Positions 10,480-21,590 of a stretch of 64,000 nt of DNA are shown piece after piece. This DNA is from Agaricus subrufescens (taxonomy: Eukaryota > Basidiomycota > Agaricomycetes > Agaricales > Agaricaceae). The position numbers were made by a program, and so were the translations under genes. Within the stretch, counting starts at the first letter, position 1, and every line of letters starts with the position of its first letter. The stretch lies in contig CM057066.1 of the NCBI GenBank assembly GCA_029945375.1, forward strand, positions 1,240,001 to 1,304,000. Reading direction: 5' to 3'. The notes under the pieces were generated by a model. The model was not told the origin of the DNA. It made no database searches and saw nothing but the letters and a program-made list of their open reading frames with translations.

Positions 10480-12363
10480 ATGTCGCAGACCATTGCCTCC
10501 GGGTGAGCGTCATCCCCACGCCGCGATCGCTGCTCACGTCTCCCAGCGCGCCAGACAGCAAGGCCCGCAGGTACGACCGCCAGCTCCGTCTCTGGGCCGC
10601 CACCGGCCAGGCTGCCCTCGAGGCCGCGCACGTCCTCCTCCTCTCGTCCTCCGCGACCGCCACCAGCGTCCTCAAGAACCTCGTCCTCCCCGGCGTCGGC
10701 GCGTTCACCGTCCGCGATGACGCGATCGTCACCCCCGCGGACGCCGGCAACAACTTCTTCCTCGACGGCCCCCACAGCATCGGCAAGTCCAGGGCGCAGG
10801 AGGCCGTGCGGTTGCTCGCAGAACTCAATGACGGCGTCCTGGGATATGCCGACACCTCCTCCGTCGACGATCTCCTCGCCGCGGGCAAGGCCGAGCTCTT
10901 CAAGTACACCCTCGTTATCGCGCACAATCTCTCCCAATCACACCTCGACAAATTGTCCCTGCTCCTTTGGGAGGACGAAGATGCCCCACCCCTGGTCGTC
11001 GTTCGCTCCGCGGGGTTTCTCGCAGAGTTCTTTATCCAGCAGCACGAACACACGGGCCAGTGGCTTTTGCTTTCTTTTTTGCGCGTGTACTGACATCATC
11101 CACAGTAATCGAGTCCCATTTGGAGGATCCTCCGTCATTGCGGATCGATAAGCCCTTCCCTGCACTCCTCCAGTATGCTCAGTCGCTCGACTTGGACGCC
11201 CTCGATCCGACCGAATATGGTCACGTACCCTATGTCTACATCCTCATCAAGGCAATCGACAAATGGAAGCAGCAGGTACGCGTCTCCTCGCTCTTTACTC
11301 TTCCGGGTTTGTAATCAGCATCTCATCAGCACGGTGGAGCGCCTCCCCGAGGTGTGGCAGAACGAAACGCATACAAAGACTCGATTCTCCAGATGAAACG
11401 CAAGGGCGACGAGGAAAACTTTGACGAGGCAGCCGGCCAGGCCTACCGCTCTTTTATCGAGACCACAGTGCCGAGTGACGTTGCCCAACTGTTCGACGAT
11501 CCCAAGCTGCAGACACTAGACGCGATGTGTAAGAGCTCCTCGCGCCCAAACACTAGTGATACTCACCTTTCATCTCCGGCAGCTCCACCGTTCTACCACC
11601 TCGTCGCAGCGCTCAAAAAATTCGCCGGCCAACCCCCCTACACGTTGCCCTTGACCAGCACGCTCCCGGATATGAAATCCAGCACTGAAGCATACATCAC
11701 TCTCCAAAAACTATACAAGGAACAAGCCGAACGGGAAAAGGCGACCTTTAAGAGTTTCATCTCTCCCGATGTCAAGATCGACGACGACTTGATCGATTCC
11801 TTTGTCAGAAATGCACATGCAATAAGGATTATTCGCGCATCGTCGTGGAGTTCTATTGATAGAGATGCCGTCAAGCTGGGTGAGCAATGGTTTTTTTTAT
11901 GTAAAAAACTCTATGTCTGGGCGCTGAACGCCACCGCGACTAATAGCTAATGCATCGGCTTCTTCGCCCAAGGCGCTTGCCATTCATCTGGCTCTGTCGG
12001 CTGCATCTTCCTTGGCTTCTAAATGCCCGACTGCCCCCGGCGAGATTCCTGCCTTTACTGTTGAAGCGATCGAGCAGGAGGCACGGTCACTCTTACCACC
12101 CGGAGTTGACCTCCCAGCCGAGTTTGATGACATGGCTGGAGAAGTGTACGTTTCCAGGAAAACTTCAATTTACCTCTAACAAAACTTTGCGCCTTACTAG
12201 TGCCCGAACTTCAAATTCTGATCTTCCGAATACCGCGGCGCTGTTGGGAGGGTTGGTGGCACAGGAGGCTATTAAGATGATTACGAAGCAGTATATACCG
12301 ATTTCGGATGTGTGTACGGTGGATCTGGTGGGTGCTTCGACGGAGATTCTTAGGAGGACGTGA
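10480..12363 (+). CDS. ULA1: NEDD8-activating enzyme E1 regulatory subunit (ULA1/APPBP1)
   Basis: This is the adenylation-partner subunit that pairs with Uba3 to activate NEDD8/Rub1 for cullin modification. Seven exons close in frame at 519 aa (human APPBP1 is 534 aa): 10480-10502, 10547-11055, 11106-11275, 11330-11528, 11583-11879, 11947-12145, 12201-12363. Motifs include RRYDRQLRLWA at the N-terminus, LVLPGVGAFTVRDD, FFIQQHEHTVIESH across the second intron, and the C-terminal LPNTAALLGGLVAQEAIKMI followed by YIPISDVCTVDLVGASTEI. No catalytic cysteine is expected in this subunit. Intron 2 only keeps the frame if it uses a GC donor (GCCAGT at 11056). The first exon encodes just seven residues plus two bases. 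Four degraded copies of its last two exons lie immediately downstream. Confidence 0.93.
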
Positions 12364-12466
12364 ACTACCGGTGTGTTTCTAGTGACCCCTCGTGTATGTT
12401 GTTACATAGGTGCGTGTTGTTGTAAAATGTAATGTGTGGATAAAGTAATATATCGGTTGAGAGATC

Positions 12467-12913
12467 GATTTGTTCAAGCTTGGGTATTTATCTTGGCTCC
12501 GGAGGCTGCGGCTTCCTTGGCTTCGAAATACCCTACTACCCACTGGCGAGAAACCCAGTGTCCACTGTTGAAGCGAGTTCATTACTACCACCAGGAGTTG
12601 ATCTTCCAACTGGGTTTGAAGACATGGCCGGAGAAGTGTACGTTTTTGCGCCACTAGTGCCAGCCCGAACTTCAAATTCTGATCTCCCGAAAACTGCGGC
12701 CCTCTTGGAGAAGGTTGGTGGCACAGGAAGCTGTTGAGATGATTATGAAACAGTATATACCGATTTCTGATGTGTGGTACGGTGGATCTGGTTGGGGCTT
12801 TGATGGAGATTCTTAGGAGGAGGTGAACTACCGGTGTGTTTGTAGTGAGAACTCTTTTCCCCTCCAATTTCCCCTCGTGTATGTTGTCACATAGGTGCGT
12901 GTTGTTCTTATAT
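12467..12913 (+). pseudogene. ULA1 3'-end copy 1 (best preserved)
   Basis: It spans exon 6, the intron with its TACTAG-like end, exon 7 (GCAGGAAGCTGTTGAGATGA counterpart of the AQEAIKM region) and 3'UTR. Several single-base indels, for example in the segment after GATGTGTG, destroy the ULA1 frame. There is no start codon or upstream exon, so no protein is expected. Confidence 0.85.
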
Positions 12914-12921
12914 AACAAAAG

Positions 12922-13335
12922 ATCGAGAGATCGATTTGCCCAAGCTTGCCATCCATCCTGGCTCTGGAGGCTGCATCGTCCTTGGCTTCGAAAATACTCT
13001 ACTTACTATCCCCTGGCGAGAAACCTAGTTTTCACTGTTGAAGCGTACCTCGCGGGAAGCACGTTCATTGCTACCACCAGGAGAGTTGATCTACCAACTG
13101 GGTTTGAAAACATGGCCGGAGAAGTGCACGTATTTACTAGTTTCTTTTAGGACTTGGAAACTTTCATTTTACTTATAAATGTGCCGCCACTAGTGCCCGG
13201 ACGGTTGGGGCTTCGACTGAGGTGAATACACGTCTGGTGTGTTTTCTTTTTTGGAAAAAGGGTTGTTTTGTTTCAGTGGTGAGAACTTCCCCTCCCCCCC
13301 TCGTGTATGTTGTCACATAGGTGTGTGTTGTTGGC
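12922..13335 (+). pseudogene. ULA1 3'-end copy 2
   Basis: The exon 6 part is recognisable (GGCTCTGGAGGCTGCATCGT, GAAACCTAGTTTTCACTGTTGAAGCG, ATGGCCGGAGAAGTGCACG). Exon 7 is almost gone apart from CCACTAGTGCCCGGACGGTT and GGGGCTTCGACTGAGG. The 3'UTR segment is retained. Confidence 0.8.
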
Positions 13336-13650
13336 TTCAAAATACCCTACCTACTAGCCACTGGCAAGAAACCTGGTTTTCACTGTTGAGGCGTATCTCG
13401 CGGGAAGCATGTTCATTACTACCGTTCACCTCTTAAATTTACGCCACTAGAGCCCGGACAGCTGGGGCTTCGACCGAGGTGAATACACGGCTGGTGTGTT
13501 TTCTTTTTTTGAAAAAAGGGTTTGTTTTTTTTCAGTAGTGAGAACTTTCCCTCCCTCGTGTATGTTGTCACATAGGTGCGTGTTGAGTTTTTTATATAGC
13601 AAAAGAATTTGTCGTAAGCGTAACATGTGGAAAAGGTAATATATATCAGT
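13331..13650 (+). pseudogene. ULA1 3'-end copy 3 (shortest)
   Basis: It starts within the TTGGCTTCAAAATACCCTAC segment. It keeps CACTGTTGAGGCGTATCTCGCGGGAAGCATG and then jumps to the GGGGCTTCGACCGAGGTGAA tail shared with copy 2. It shares with copy 2 a derived tail (GAATACACG...TGGTGTGTTTTC) absent from the real gene, which suggests copy 3 derives from copy 2. Confidence 0.75.
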
Positions 13651-13654
13651 AGAG

Positions 13655-14145
13655 AGATCGATTTGTCCAAGCTTGCTCTGGAGGCTGCATCTTCCTTGGC
13701 TTCAAAATTCCCTACGTACTACCCCTTGGTAAGTTCACTGTCGAAGCGAGTTCATTACTACCGCCGGGAGTTCATCTTCCAACAGAATTTGAAGACATGG
13801 CCGGGGAAGTGTACATTCCCGAAATGTGCGCCACTAGTGTCCGAACTCTTCAAATTCTTTCCGAATACCGCGGTTCTTTGGTGAGGGCTAGGCTAGTGGA
13901 ACAGGAAGCTATTAAGATGATTACGAAGCGATATATACAGATTTCTGATGTGTGTAATGGTGGATTTGGTTGGAGCTTCGACACGGTGTGTTTTCTTTTT
14001 TTGGAGAAAAAGGGTTGTTTTTTTTTAGTAGTTCGCTCTTTTCCCTCTCCTCGTGTACGTTGTCACATAGGTGCGTGTTTTTTCTTATATAAGAAGAAAG
14101 GTTGTTGTCGTAATTGTAATATATCAGTTGAGAGAAGAAGAGACC
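13655..14145 (+). pseudogene. ULA1 3'-end copy 4
   Basis: This copy preserves more of exon 7 than copies 2 and 3 (GGAACAGGAAGCTATTAAGA, ATTACGAAGCGATATATACA, GATTTCTGATGTGTG). It also carries the T-rich GGTGTGTTTTCTTTTTTTGG tail seen in copies 2 and 3. The mixture suggests more than one round of unequal exchange. Confidence 0.8.
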
Positions 14146-15510
14146 TATGAGGGTTTAGCTGCGATTTGCGCGCTGTTTTGCTGTTAGGTTCTTCGGAGCT
14201 TGTATAAATTTTGAGCGGAAGTGCTGTAGGGTGTTTTTTTGGCTGTACTCGCTTCGCCTCGGTGTGTGATTTCTTATTCGGGTTTCCTGTGCCTACTCCA
14301 TCCTCGCAGCCTGTTTTTTTGTTGGTTCTTTAATTTGATCTGCCGAGAGGTACTCCGCCCGTCATTTTCGCGTTGTCTCAACCAATGTATCCGAAAAGGC
14401 GACTCGAACGGAGTTCTTTTTAAATAGATATCCTTTTCTTTGTCTCAGAACACGTTGATAGTGAATCATGAATCATTTGATGAAGAAACTGAACACCGGC
14501 CACTCGGCAGTGTATCAAAACCGATACACCATATGGTCAACCGAGGAGCGGTTAAGTTGAGGAAAAGTTATTTTGACACTGCTTTTTATTTAGAAGCTTT
14601 GATTGGTGGTACCCGAGTTGTCTTCTTCTTCTTCTTTCCTCGTTTCAATTTTGATTTGCTCGCGTATTGCCCGCATGGTGGGTTGTTGTGATGATTGATG
14701 AAGTTGATGGTTGATGTGTCGAGGCTTCATCAATCATCATGCGATGTTTGTGACGTGTTGTAACTGTTCATTGTTTCTTCCTCGGAGGTGGACAGGGAGG
14801 ATGTCGAATTCTCTCAATTTTGCGGCTGCGTGCCGAGAATGTTTTTCTTTGTGTGTGTGGAGACTCGGTTAATTTTGTCTTTCTTGTCTTCTATGTTTTT
14901 GGAGGGTTTGTATTCAGTGTTTTCAATGAAATCAGCCCAGAGGTGCGCGATTCACATTTCCTACTTTGGGTCGGTTCCACTAAATTGCGTGTGAAGCCGA
15001 AGAAGGGCGTGCGTGTTTCCTTAACTAAATTGTTTTAGAAAAGGAATAGTGCTGATTGGAGAAAGACAATTACGAAGGTCCCAGGTGGGAGAGGTGTTGC
15101 AGCCGCCACCGGCATTTTTGAATGATTTCGATATTTTGCCAGGTATGCGTGTGTTGTTCTGGTAAGAGTTATTCCACAAAGTTCACGGGTCACTCGTTCA
15201 ACGTGTATTCATTTCTTCTGCTATCTCAAGATCTCGGCTTGGATCATGATGCATGATGTGCCAGATGCCATTTTTGCATCCGGATCAGATCTTCTCGGAC
15301 ACTCTGGAGCAAGCTGTTATAAAAGACACCGCACCCATGTATTCGGTTGGAGGCGGTTTAGGTGCTGTGCGCGATACAACAGGACACAAATACCGTCTGG
15401 GACCGCCGGGACATCTATAAACTCTAACTCCAGGACATTCTACTACTCTCTTACCACTCGCCCTGCCTCGAAGATCCTCACCCCCCTCCCTGTTTTCAAC
15501 ACACCAAATC
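14146..15510. other. Intergenic, no gene recognised
   Basis: Between the ULA1-tail array and the P450 start I see only short frames without domains. The DNA is T-rich on the plus strand. The last 200 bp probably hold the P450 promoter. Confidence 0.5.
15318..15324 (+). promoter_or_regulatory. Candidate TATA box of the P450 gene
   Basis: TATAAAA lies about 190 nt upstream of the P450 ATG, followed by a C/T-rich leader (CTACTCTCTTACCACTCGCC). The position suits a fungal promoter with a leader of about 150 nt. Transcription start is not known. Confidence 0.4.
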
Positions 15511-17991
15511 ATGTCGATAAATTCTACCAAGGCCGTCTTACACTTTGCAACACAACCTTTTGTCGGTGGTGATCAAAATCGAATCTTTCTGGGGGTGTAT
15601 GTCTTCTTGTCGGTGCTTATAGGACATCTCCTCTGGAAGTGGTATATCCGCCGACGTGATAACCCAGAGGGTTGCCCGTTTCCTCCTGGACCGAAACGAT
15701 GGCCAGTTATCGGGAATATGTTTGATTTTGCGAGAGAAAATGAGAGTGCAGCGTATTTGGGGATGGCACATAAATACGGTGAGTACTTTCCCGAATGCTT
15801 CTTTATCGTTGATTTGCTGAATGTTAACACAATGTAAAACGTGTGTGGGTGTTTCTGATTTTTGTATTGGTGTGTCGAACGTAATCGTGCAGGCGACCTC
15901 GTGTTTCTGAGTGCTCTTGGCGTTAATGTACTTATAGTTAATGACTTTCAGACTGCGAATGAACTGTTTGAGAAGCGTTCGGCTAACTATTCTGACCGTC
16001 ATGAATCACCGATGATCAACCACTTGTAAGTTTTTTGTTGGTTATCTTTTCAGTTTTGATTGATGTTCTGGTTCTTGACAGGATGGGTTGGGATTGGAGT
16101 TTTGGTCATATGCGATATGGTAAGTTATGAATTTGCATGTAGTTGGATTGGTAAATATACTATTATTAGGTGAACGATGGAAAAATCATCGAAAAATGTT
16201 CCACCGCCAGTTTCAGCAATCTGTCGCTCCCATCCATAGACCTGTCCAGCTCAGGTCGGCGCATGAACTATTACAGTTGATTCACAACGAACCTCAAGGT
16301 CTCATCAACCATCTCAGACAGTAAGTAATTTCACATTCTATTTTGAGATTATAACCGAACCTGATGAATTTGGACGAAAGTAATGCCGCTAGTGTCATCA
16401 TGGGAGTTGTCTACGGTATTGACGTCTCTCCTAAAGATGACAGATATATATCTGTTGCCGAGACCGCGTTGGACGGGATGGCAAGAGCAGCTAATCCAGG
16501 AGCTTTCATGGTCGATATTATCCCTAGCCGTGAGCGCCATCTTTTACTTCGATCTCAAAAAGATTGTCTGACGTTCCCGATCTTTCGGTTTTAGTGAAAT
16601 ATGTGCCGTAAGTTTTCCGATCTCGGCGCATTATCCTTACAATCCAATTTCTAATCTTGACGGTGATGATAATGTTTGATTAGATCTTGGATACCAGGGG
16701 CTGGGTTCCAAACTAAAGCTCGATTTTGGAGGAACGCCGTGATGGAAATGCGTGATGCGCCGTTTGAAAGTGTATTAAATTCCCTGGTAAGTTTTTCCTT
16801 TGCCTTGTCCGAAAGTGACGCTACTCGCTTTAACACACATCTGTCAAATGTAGAGATCTGGAACTGCCAGGCCGTGTTTTGTTACTAATCTGGTTACTGA
16901 TCTGGAACAGAAGGAGAAAAAAGATGAAGAAATGGAACAGATTAGGAATTGCGCGGGACTTGCTTATGCTGGTGAGCCGAATTGTTTCAGGTTTGACGTG
17001 CCGTTATTGACTTGTGCCTTTCTACCTTGATTCGCTTAGCTGGCGCTGAGAGTGTGAGTTTTGCATTGCCGATATCTTTGAACGATCGCAATGAATTGAT
17101 GGTTGTGTGTGGCGTTAGAGCGTTTCAACTCTCTCATCCTTCTTCTTGGCGATGCTTCTATATCCAGAAGTTCTGAAAAAAGCCCGTGAAGAATTAGATC
17201 AGGTTACCGGACGTGGTAGACTACCTGATTTCACGGATCGCGATTCGTTGCCGTATATCAATGCTATCGTGAAGGAGACTCTCAGGTTTGTCAGAATGCC
17301 CATACAATAACCGATTCGATCATGATGTGCTTACTTCTTAATCAAAGATGGAACCCCGTTGCGCCTCTAGGTGGGTTTAAATCGCAACGGATCATAAACA
17401 ACCTTCAACTAATGTCCGAAAGGTCTACCGCATATGGCTACGGAAAATGACGTTTTCAGGGGATATTTCATTCCGGCTGGAACTCTTATAATGGGTAATA
17501 CTTGGTACGAATTACCGTCTCATTCATGCCGGAGCTTAGGGTTTCTCACAGTGTTATATTCTTAGGACAATCCTCCACGACCCGGAAAACTTCCCAGATC
17601 CCATGCGTTTCAACCCAGAGCGATTCTTGAATACATCAACGGATGGCCAACAATTCTCTCCAAACGACCCGCTATCCACGGCATTCGGTTATGGTCGTAG
17701 AATCTGTCCCGGCCGGTTCGTTGCCGAAGGTCAACTGTGGATCAACGTTGCATCTATACTCTCCGTTTTCGATATCAATCCTGGCAAAGATGAGAATGGA
17801 AATACAGTAAAACCCGAAGCCAAGTTTTCTTCTGGCATGATATGGTAAGTTATAAAGAGTCTGCTTGACTACATGTTACATCTTATTCAATACTTTGTTC
17901 TAGTCACCCTCTTCCTTTTAGTTATTCGATTTTACCCCGTGATGAGACAGCTAAGAAACTCATTGAACAAACTTCACTCATCCATGCTTGA
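15511..17991 (+). CDS. Cytochrome P450 monooxygenase, 522 aa
   Basis: This is a heme-thiolate monooxygenase of the ER membrane. Its substrate is unknown; the sequence style resembles the broad fungal O-methylsterigmatocystin-oxidoreductase-like group. Fourteen exons close in frame at 522 aa: 15511-15778, 15893-16025, 16082-16119, 16170-16320, 16381-16529, 16595-16607, 16684-16786, 16911-16971, 17040-17053, 17119-17285, 17348-17370, 17423-17504, 17566-17844, 17904-17991. An N-terminal membrane segment (VYVFLSVLIGHLLW) precedes the hinge PFPPGPKRWPVIGN. The I-helix motif AGAES is encoded by a 14-nt exon. The ExxR motif is KETLR. The heme loop FGYGRRICPG has the axial cysteine. Two micro-exons (13 and 14 nt) are required for the frame. 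No lesion is seen, so it is probably active. The gene ends convergently with the next one. Confidence 0.93.
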
Positions 17992-18322
17992 ATCATGGAC
18001 TACGAGCTCGTGTCCTGTGTTGCTATTGTAACTCATAAGTTAATATGTACTAGTTCTGCTTCACATCACGTTGCATAGAAATGAATAATGATTAATTGTC
18101 TGGTACAAGAGCTACTAGCCGGGTGCAAAAAAGCAATATCGCATCAATGGAGTAGCCAGGAACGCTATCGGTCTTCCGGAACCGTTCAATTACCACTTTC
18201 TCCGTCTAACACGAAACAGTTGCTCCATATCATGACGTCACATTTATTACTACATAGCTAGAAAAACAGATGATCAACAACAAGAGGATAAGAATCACAC
18301 ACACGACTAAAAAAATATAACT
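17992..18322. other. Convergent 3' intergenic region
   Basis: 331 bp between the ends of the P450 and the GTPBP-like gene, holding the 3'UTRs of both. No further signal is recognised. Confidence 0.5.
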
Positions 18323-19915
18323 TCAAACAAACGAAAATCCTTCAAAATCTAGATATCCTTCTTCCAAAGACATCTTTCTTACAACAAGAACTTCGACAAT
18401 CAATCTTACACCTGGTTTATCAATTCCGCCATCAACGAACCTGGGTGTGGCCGCCGGGATTGCTGGGGTAATCAACATATCATCGTCATCCTCTCCTACA
18501 TCATCACTGAGCGCATCATTCCTAGTGGGACCCAGCCCAACTACAGTGGAATGGTATGACGCTGTCTCAGGGACTGTTGAAATGGCACTGACCATTACTG
18601 TGGTATCCGTATGATTCGTCAATGTGCTAGCCGGTGATGTGGAAATGGACTCTGAAACTTTTAGTGAAGGTATGATCCCAACGTGTAGTGCCTCTAGCTC
18701 CCCAACGAGCACATCCGGGTTGGTGTGAACATCGCCTTGGATTTTTGAAGCGGTAGATTCAGAAAAGTATTTGTTGTCGTGGGATACATCAAGGTCGCTG
18801 TTCGCCGCCTCTGCGACGCTTCGGGTAGCGAGGGCAAGGAGATTTCGCTTCTTTTCTTCGCGTCTACGGTCCCTAGCCTGTCTTCTCATCGCAGCCTTGT
18901 TCTCGAGGGTAAGAGCAGCTCCGATGGTTGTAGGACTCTCCTTCTGAGTACGGTTGTAGTTATGTTTGTCCTTTCCCTTCTTTCCTTTCTCGGGGTTCGA
19001 ACGTTTTGACCCGTTCGCGTGATGATGCCCAGGGTGGATGTGATGAAATCGTTTCCGCATAGGTCTCGGCTTATACACTGAGGAGATTTCGAGGTCGATG
19101 ACAAAGTGAGGAGGTAGCACCAGCCTGTCCTCCTCGAGCTCTGATACATCAGCAGCATCGGTGGCTTCCGACTCCAACTCGGAATCCATGGCGAACACCG
19201 CCATAGCATCCATGAACTCGGCGTTGGTGGTTGGCACAACTGCACCCTGTAGCTTATTGTCGTATTCGTCGTCGGTGGCAACAGAATCACATTCAGCTTC
19301 GGTATGCATGTGAGTGCAAGATGATAAGTTGAAAGCGGTGATCAAATCACCATAATCATCGGGACTATAAATCAGTCCCTTGCTGTTCTCTTCAGATCTC
19401 TTCCCTCTCGCATCACCCAAGGAATTATGTTTCCCACTGTTTCGGGCATCTTCATCATACCGCGCCGCCAGGTCCGCTGGCACCTCTATTTCTTTGACGA
19501 CGATGACACTCGCGCCGATCTCCCCCGCCATCATTTCCAGTGTCTCTAAACTGGATTCCAGTTCTTCCCTCCCGAGCCCAACTAGGTCGCCAGAGTCAGC
19601 TACCCCGAGCTCATAGTAAGCTTGACCACCGCCCTCTAACAAACGCCATTTGAGTTGAGTCACGAGGCGAGTGAAGCGAGTAGGAGAGGGATTAAGAAGC
19701 TGAAGTTTATATTCGATATTTCCCAGGTCATTTTCTGGGGCAAGGCGAGGAAGAAGAAGAGGCGAAGGAGAGAGATATCTAGGGGAGACGGATAAGGAAA
19801 CATTTTCCGTAGAGGGTCCACCAGACTTTGAGGGAGAGAAAGAACGGGGACTCGAAATCAAGGAATCCCAGGGCGATGGAACGCGTGGACTTTCCGACTC
19901 GTGTTCGCCAAACAT
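18323..19915 (-). CDS. GTPBP1/2-like N-terminal-domain protein lacking the GTPase core, 530 aa
   Basis: This is a single uninterrupted frame of 530 aa. Residues of about 65-150 (EYKLQLLNP, RFTRLVTQLKWRLLEGGGQA, ELGVADSGDLVGLGREELE, ASVIVVKE) resemble the N-terminal region that precedes the GTPase in eukaryotic GTPBP1/GTPBP2. The rest lacks a P-loop (GxxxxGKS/T), DxxG and NKxD, and is instead acidic, then His/Lys-rich (HHIHPGHHHANGSKR) and basic (RRQARDRRREEKKR). The C-terminus (VRLIVEVLVVRKMSLEEGY) again looks structured. It may be a regulatory protein that kept the non-catalytic part, or a fungal family that never had the GTPase. The relationship is judged by motif memory only. The ATG at 19915 is the first in frame. 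Confidence 0.6.
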   Translation of the reverse strand: MFGEHESESPRVPSPWDSLISSPRSFSPSKSGGPSTENVSLSVSPRYLSPSPLLLPRLAPENDLGNIEYKLQLLNPSPTRFTRLVTQLKWRLLEGGGQAYYELGVADSGDLVGLGREELESSLETLEMMAGEIGASVIVVKEIEVPADLAARYDEDARNSGKHNSLGDARGKRSEENSKGLIYSPDDYGDLITAFNLSSCTHMHTEAECDSVATDDEYDNKLQGAVVPTTNAEFMDAMAVFAMDSELESEATDAADVSELEEDRLVLPPHFVIDLEISSVYKPRPMRKRFHHIHPGHHHANGSKRSNPEKGKKGKDKHNYNRTQKESPTTIGAALTLENKAAMRRQARDRRREEKKRNLLALATRSVAEAANSDLDVSHDNKYFSESTASKIQGDVHTNPDVLVGELEALHVGIIPSLKVSESISTSPASTLTNHTDTTVMVSAISTVPETASYHSTVVGLGPTRNDALSDDVGEDDDDMLITPAIPAATPRFVDGGIDKPGVRLIVEVLVVRKMSLEEGYLDFEGFSFV

Positions 19916-20287
19916 GAAGCTCTAGATGTCGCTATCTGTACGAGAAACAGTATTATGTCGTGGCTCGGGTAAAGGCCCGATGAACGTTGGTTTCAAATAT
20001 GGCAGTCGGTATGTGGGTCGATAGTGGTCAGCAGATAGGTCGAGTAGATATTCGCGGGATCATCTTGCTGAAAAGGCGAGGCTTAAGTTGAGATGTTCTA
20101 TGCAAGTATCATGGTGGTTATGAGTCAAGGTGCATCCAACTGGTTCCCGGAGCTTCCAGGTAATTTATTTGTCCTGACCAAACAAACTACAAATACATTT
20201 TCCAGTCAATGTTTGCTAAGATTACCCTTGATACTAATGTCACAGAAAAAAAGACAAGACCGCATAGAGAAAAAAGAAAAAGGGATA
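19916..20287. other. Intergenic between GTPBP-like and F-box-like genes
   Basis: 372 bp containing the GTPBP-like promoter and the 3' flank of the F-box-like gene. No other feature is seen. Confidence 0.5.
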
Positions 20288-21590
20288 TCAAACTCCTGCA
20301 GTTCGCGCATATAGTGCTTGTACCCCGAGTCCGATCAGGCTGCAATCGAACCCCAACACTGCATAAAAATCTTCAAAGTCGCTCCTTTTCACCTCAGTCG
20401 GATGTTCCTCGTCTCTTTTCCAGCGCTGGCAGAACTCCGAGGTGTGTATTTCGTTCACGTAGAAACGCTCTAGACCGGGATGGCAGCCAAAAAACATCGT
20501 TATAAACGCGTTAACGGTGCCAAACAAGACGTGTTCCGACAATAGCTTCTGCCATTCAGCGAGTACCTTTCCAGTCAATGCGACCATGCGCAACTTTTTT
20601 AGCGCGGGAACGTCTAATAAGTACCGTGTGGCTCCCTAATGCCAAATTTTAATTATGAGCTCGGGAGAGACTGATTCAACTACTCACAGCTAGCAGACGC
20701 GCCAATGCAGGTTGATACATGTCAACCTGCATGATGCAGATATGAAGTGCTTCGAGAGATTGAAAGCAGTTCATCAAACCAGTACGATGGTCCAGTTCTA
20801 GCGGAATATGGTCCCGCAAAACAAGGACACGCAGGTTCGCGAACGATGTCCTCAGCATGACAGTCATATAAGAGCGCGTTCTCGCGCCCAACGGCGCGGT
20901 GCAAACGAAGTTTGTGATAGAGCGGCCGCATAGGACTCCAAACGCATGTGCGAAAGTGCCAATGAACGTCGATAGATTAGGACAACCTTTTTCAGGAAGT
21001 GATAGCCGAATGGATTTTGTTACGATGTCCAATGCCTGCAGCTGAGGCTGAGAGAGAAGAAAAGAGGCGAGTGCTTCTGATTCATTATCTGCCATCGTGA
21101 ATCGATAATCCACCCAACTGAAGACTTCCAACTGGAAAGGATGATTTCCCAAAGCTTCCGGTATACGAGATAATGTCTGATCGCTGCTCATCAGAGTCAA
21201 CTGTAAACGCTTCAGGTTGATCATCTGATGCAGAGCCTGATGGAATAATTGCCAAGGATTTTCCCCACCATAACCAACATCAGGTCTGAAATACAACTCT
21301 CGTACGTGGAGGGCAAGGTGGCGGCTCTGCAGGAGGGCTGAAAAAAAGGTGTTATTTGCGATATTGCTCAAACTCCATCTATCGCGCCCCCTCCCCTCGA
21401 TTTTGACCCCACCTAGCGTAACTCGTCGATAAAGGTAACGTTGGGCGGTGAAGCGAAAGGCATGCGACACGAGGCACAAGTTGTAAAGGGTTGGCCGATC
21501 ATCTTTAGCTATCTCAATGATGAGGTCATACAACTCCTGAGGAAGTGGTGGAACCCAAGAAACCGAAGACATAGTGGGATCTCGTTCCAA
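20288..21590 (-). CDS. F-box-like/leucine-rich fungal protein, 416 aa
   Basis: Two exons (20688-21590 and 20288-20635) are joined by a 51-nt intron and close in frame at 416 aa. The N-terminus LPQELYDLIIEIAKDD followed by LYNLCLVSHAFRFTAQRYLYRRV is the usual basidiomycete F-box-like start, which would bind Skp1 in an SCF ubiquitin ligase. The remainder has irregular leucine-rich stretches (INLKRLQLTLM, FANLRVLVLRDH, FQSLEALHICI) that could recognise a substrate. Such genes are numerous and fast evolving in Agaricomycetes; the target is unknown. The start is the first ATG of the frame (21590); a second ATG six codons later is possible. Confidence 0.75.

Larger units (their letters stand above)
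12467..14145 (+). repeat. Tandem array of decayed ULA1 3'-end copies
   Basis: Four consecutive head-to-tail copies of a unit corresponding to ULA1 exon 6, exon 7 and 3'UTR follow the real gene. Each begins near a GATCGATTTG(T/C)CCAAGCTTG segment and most end with TGTATGTTGTCACATAGGTG(C/T)GTG. They retain pieces such as TCCTTGGCTTCGAAATACCC, GACATGGCCGGAGAAGTG and CAGTATATACCGATTTCTGA, but frames are broken by indels. Unit spacing is about 320-490 bp. Confidence 0.9.
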
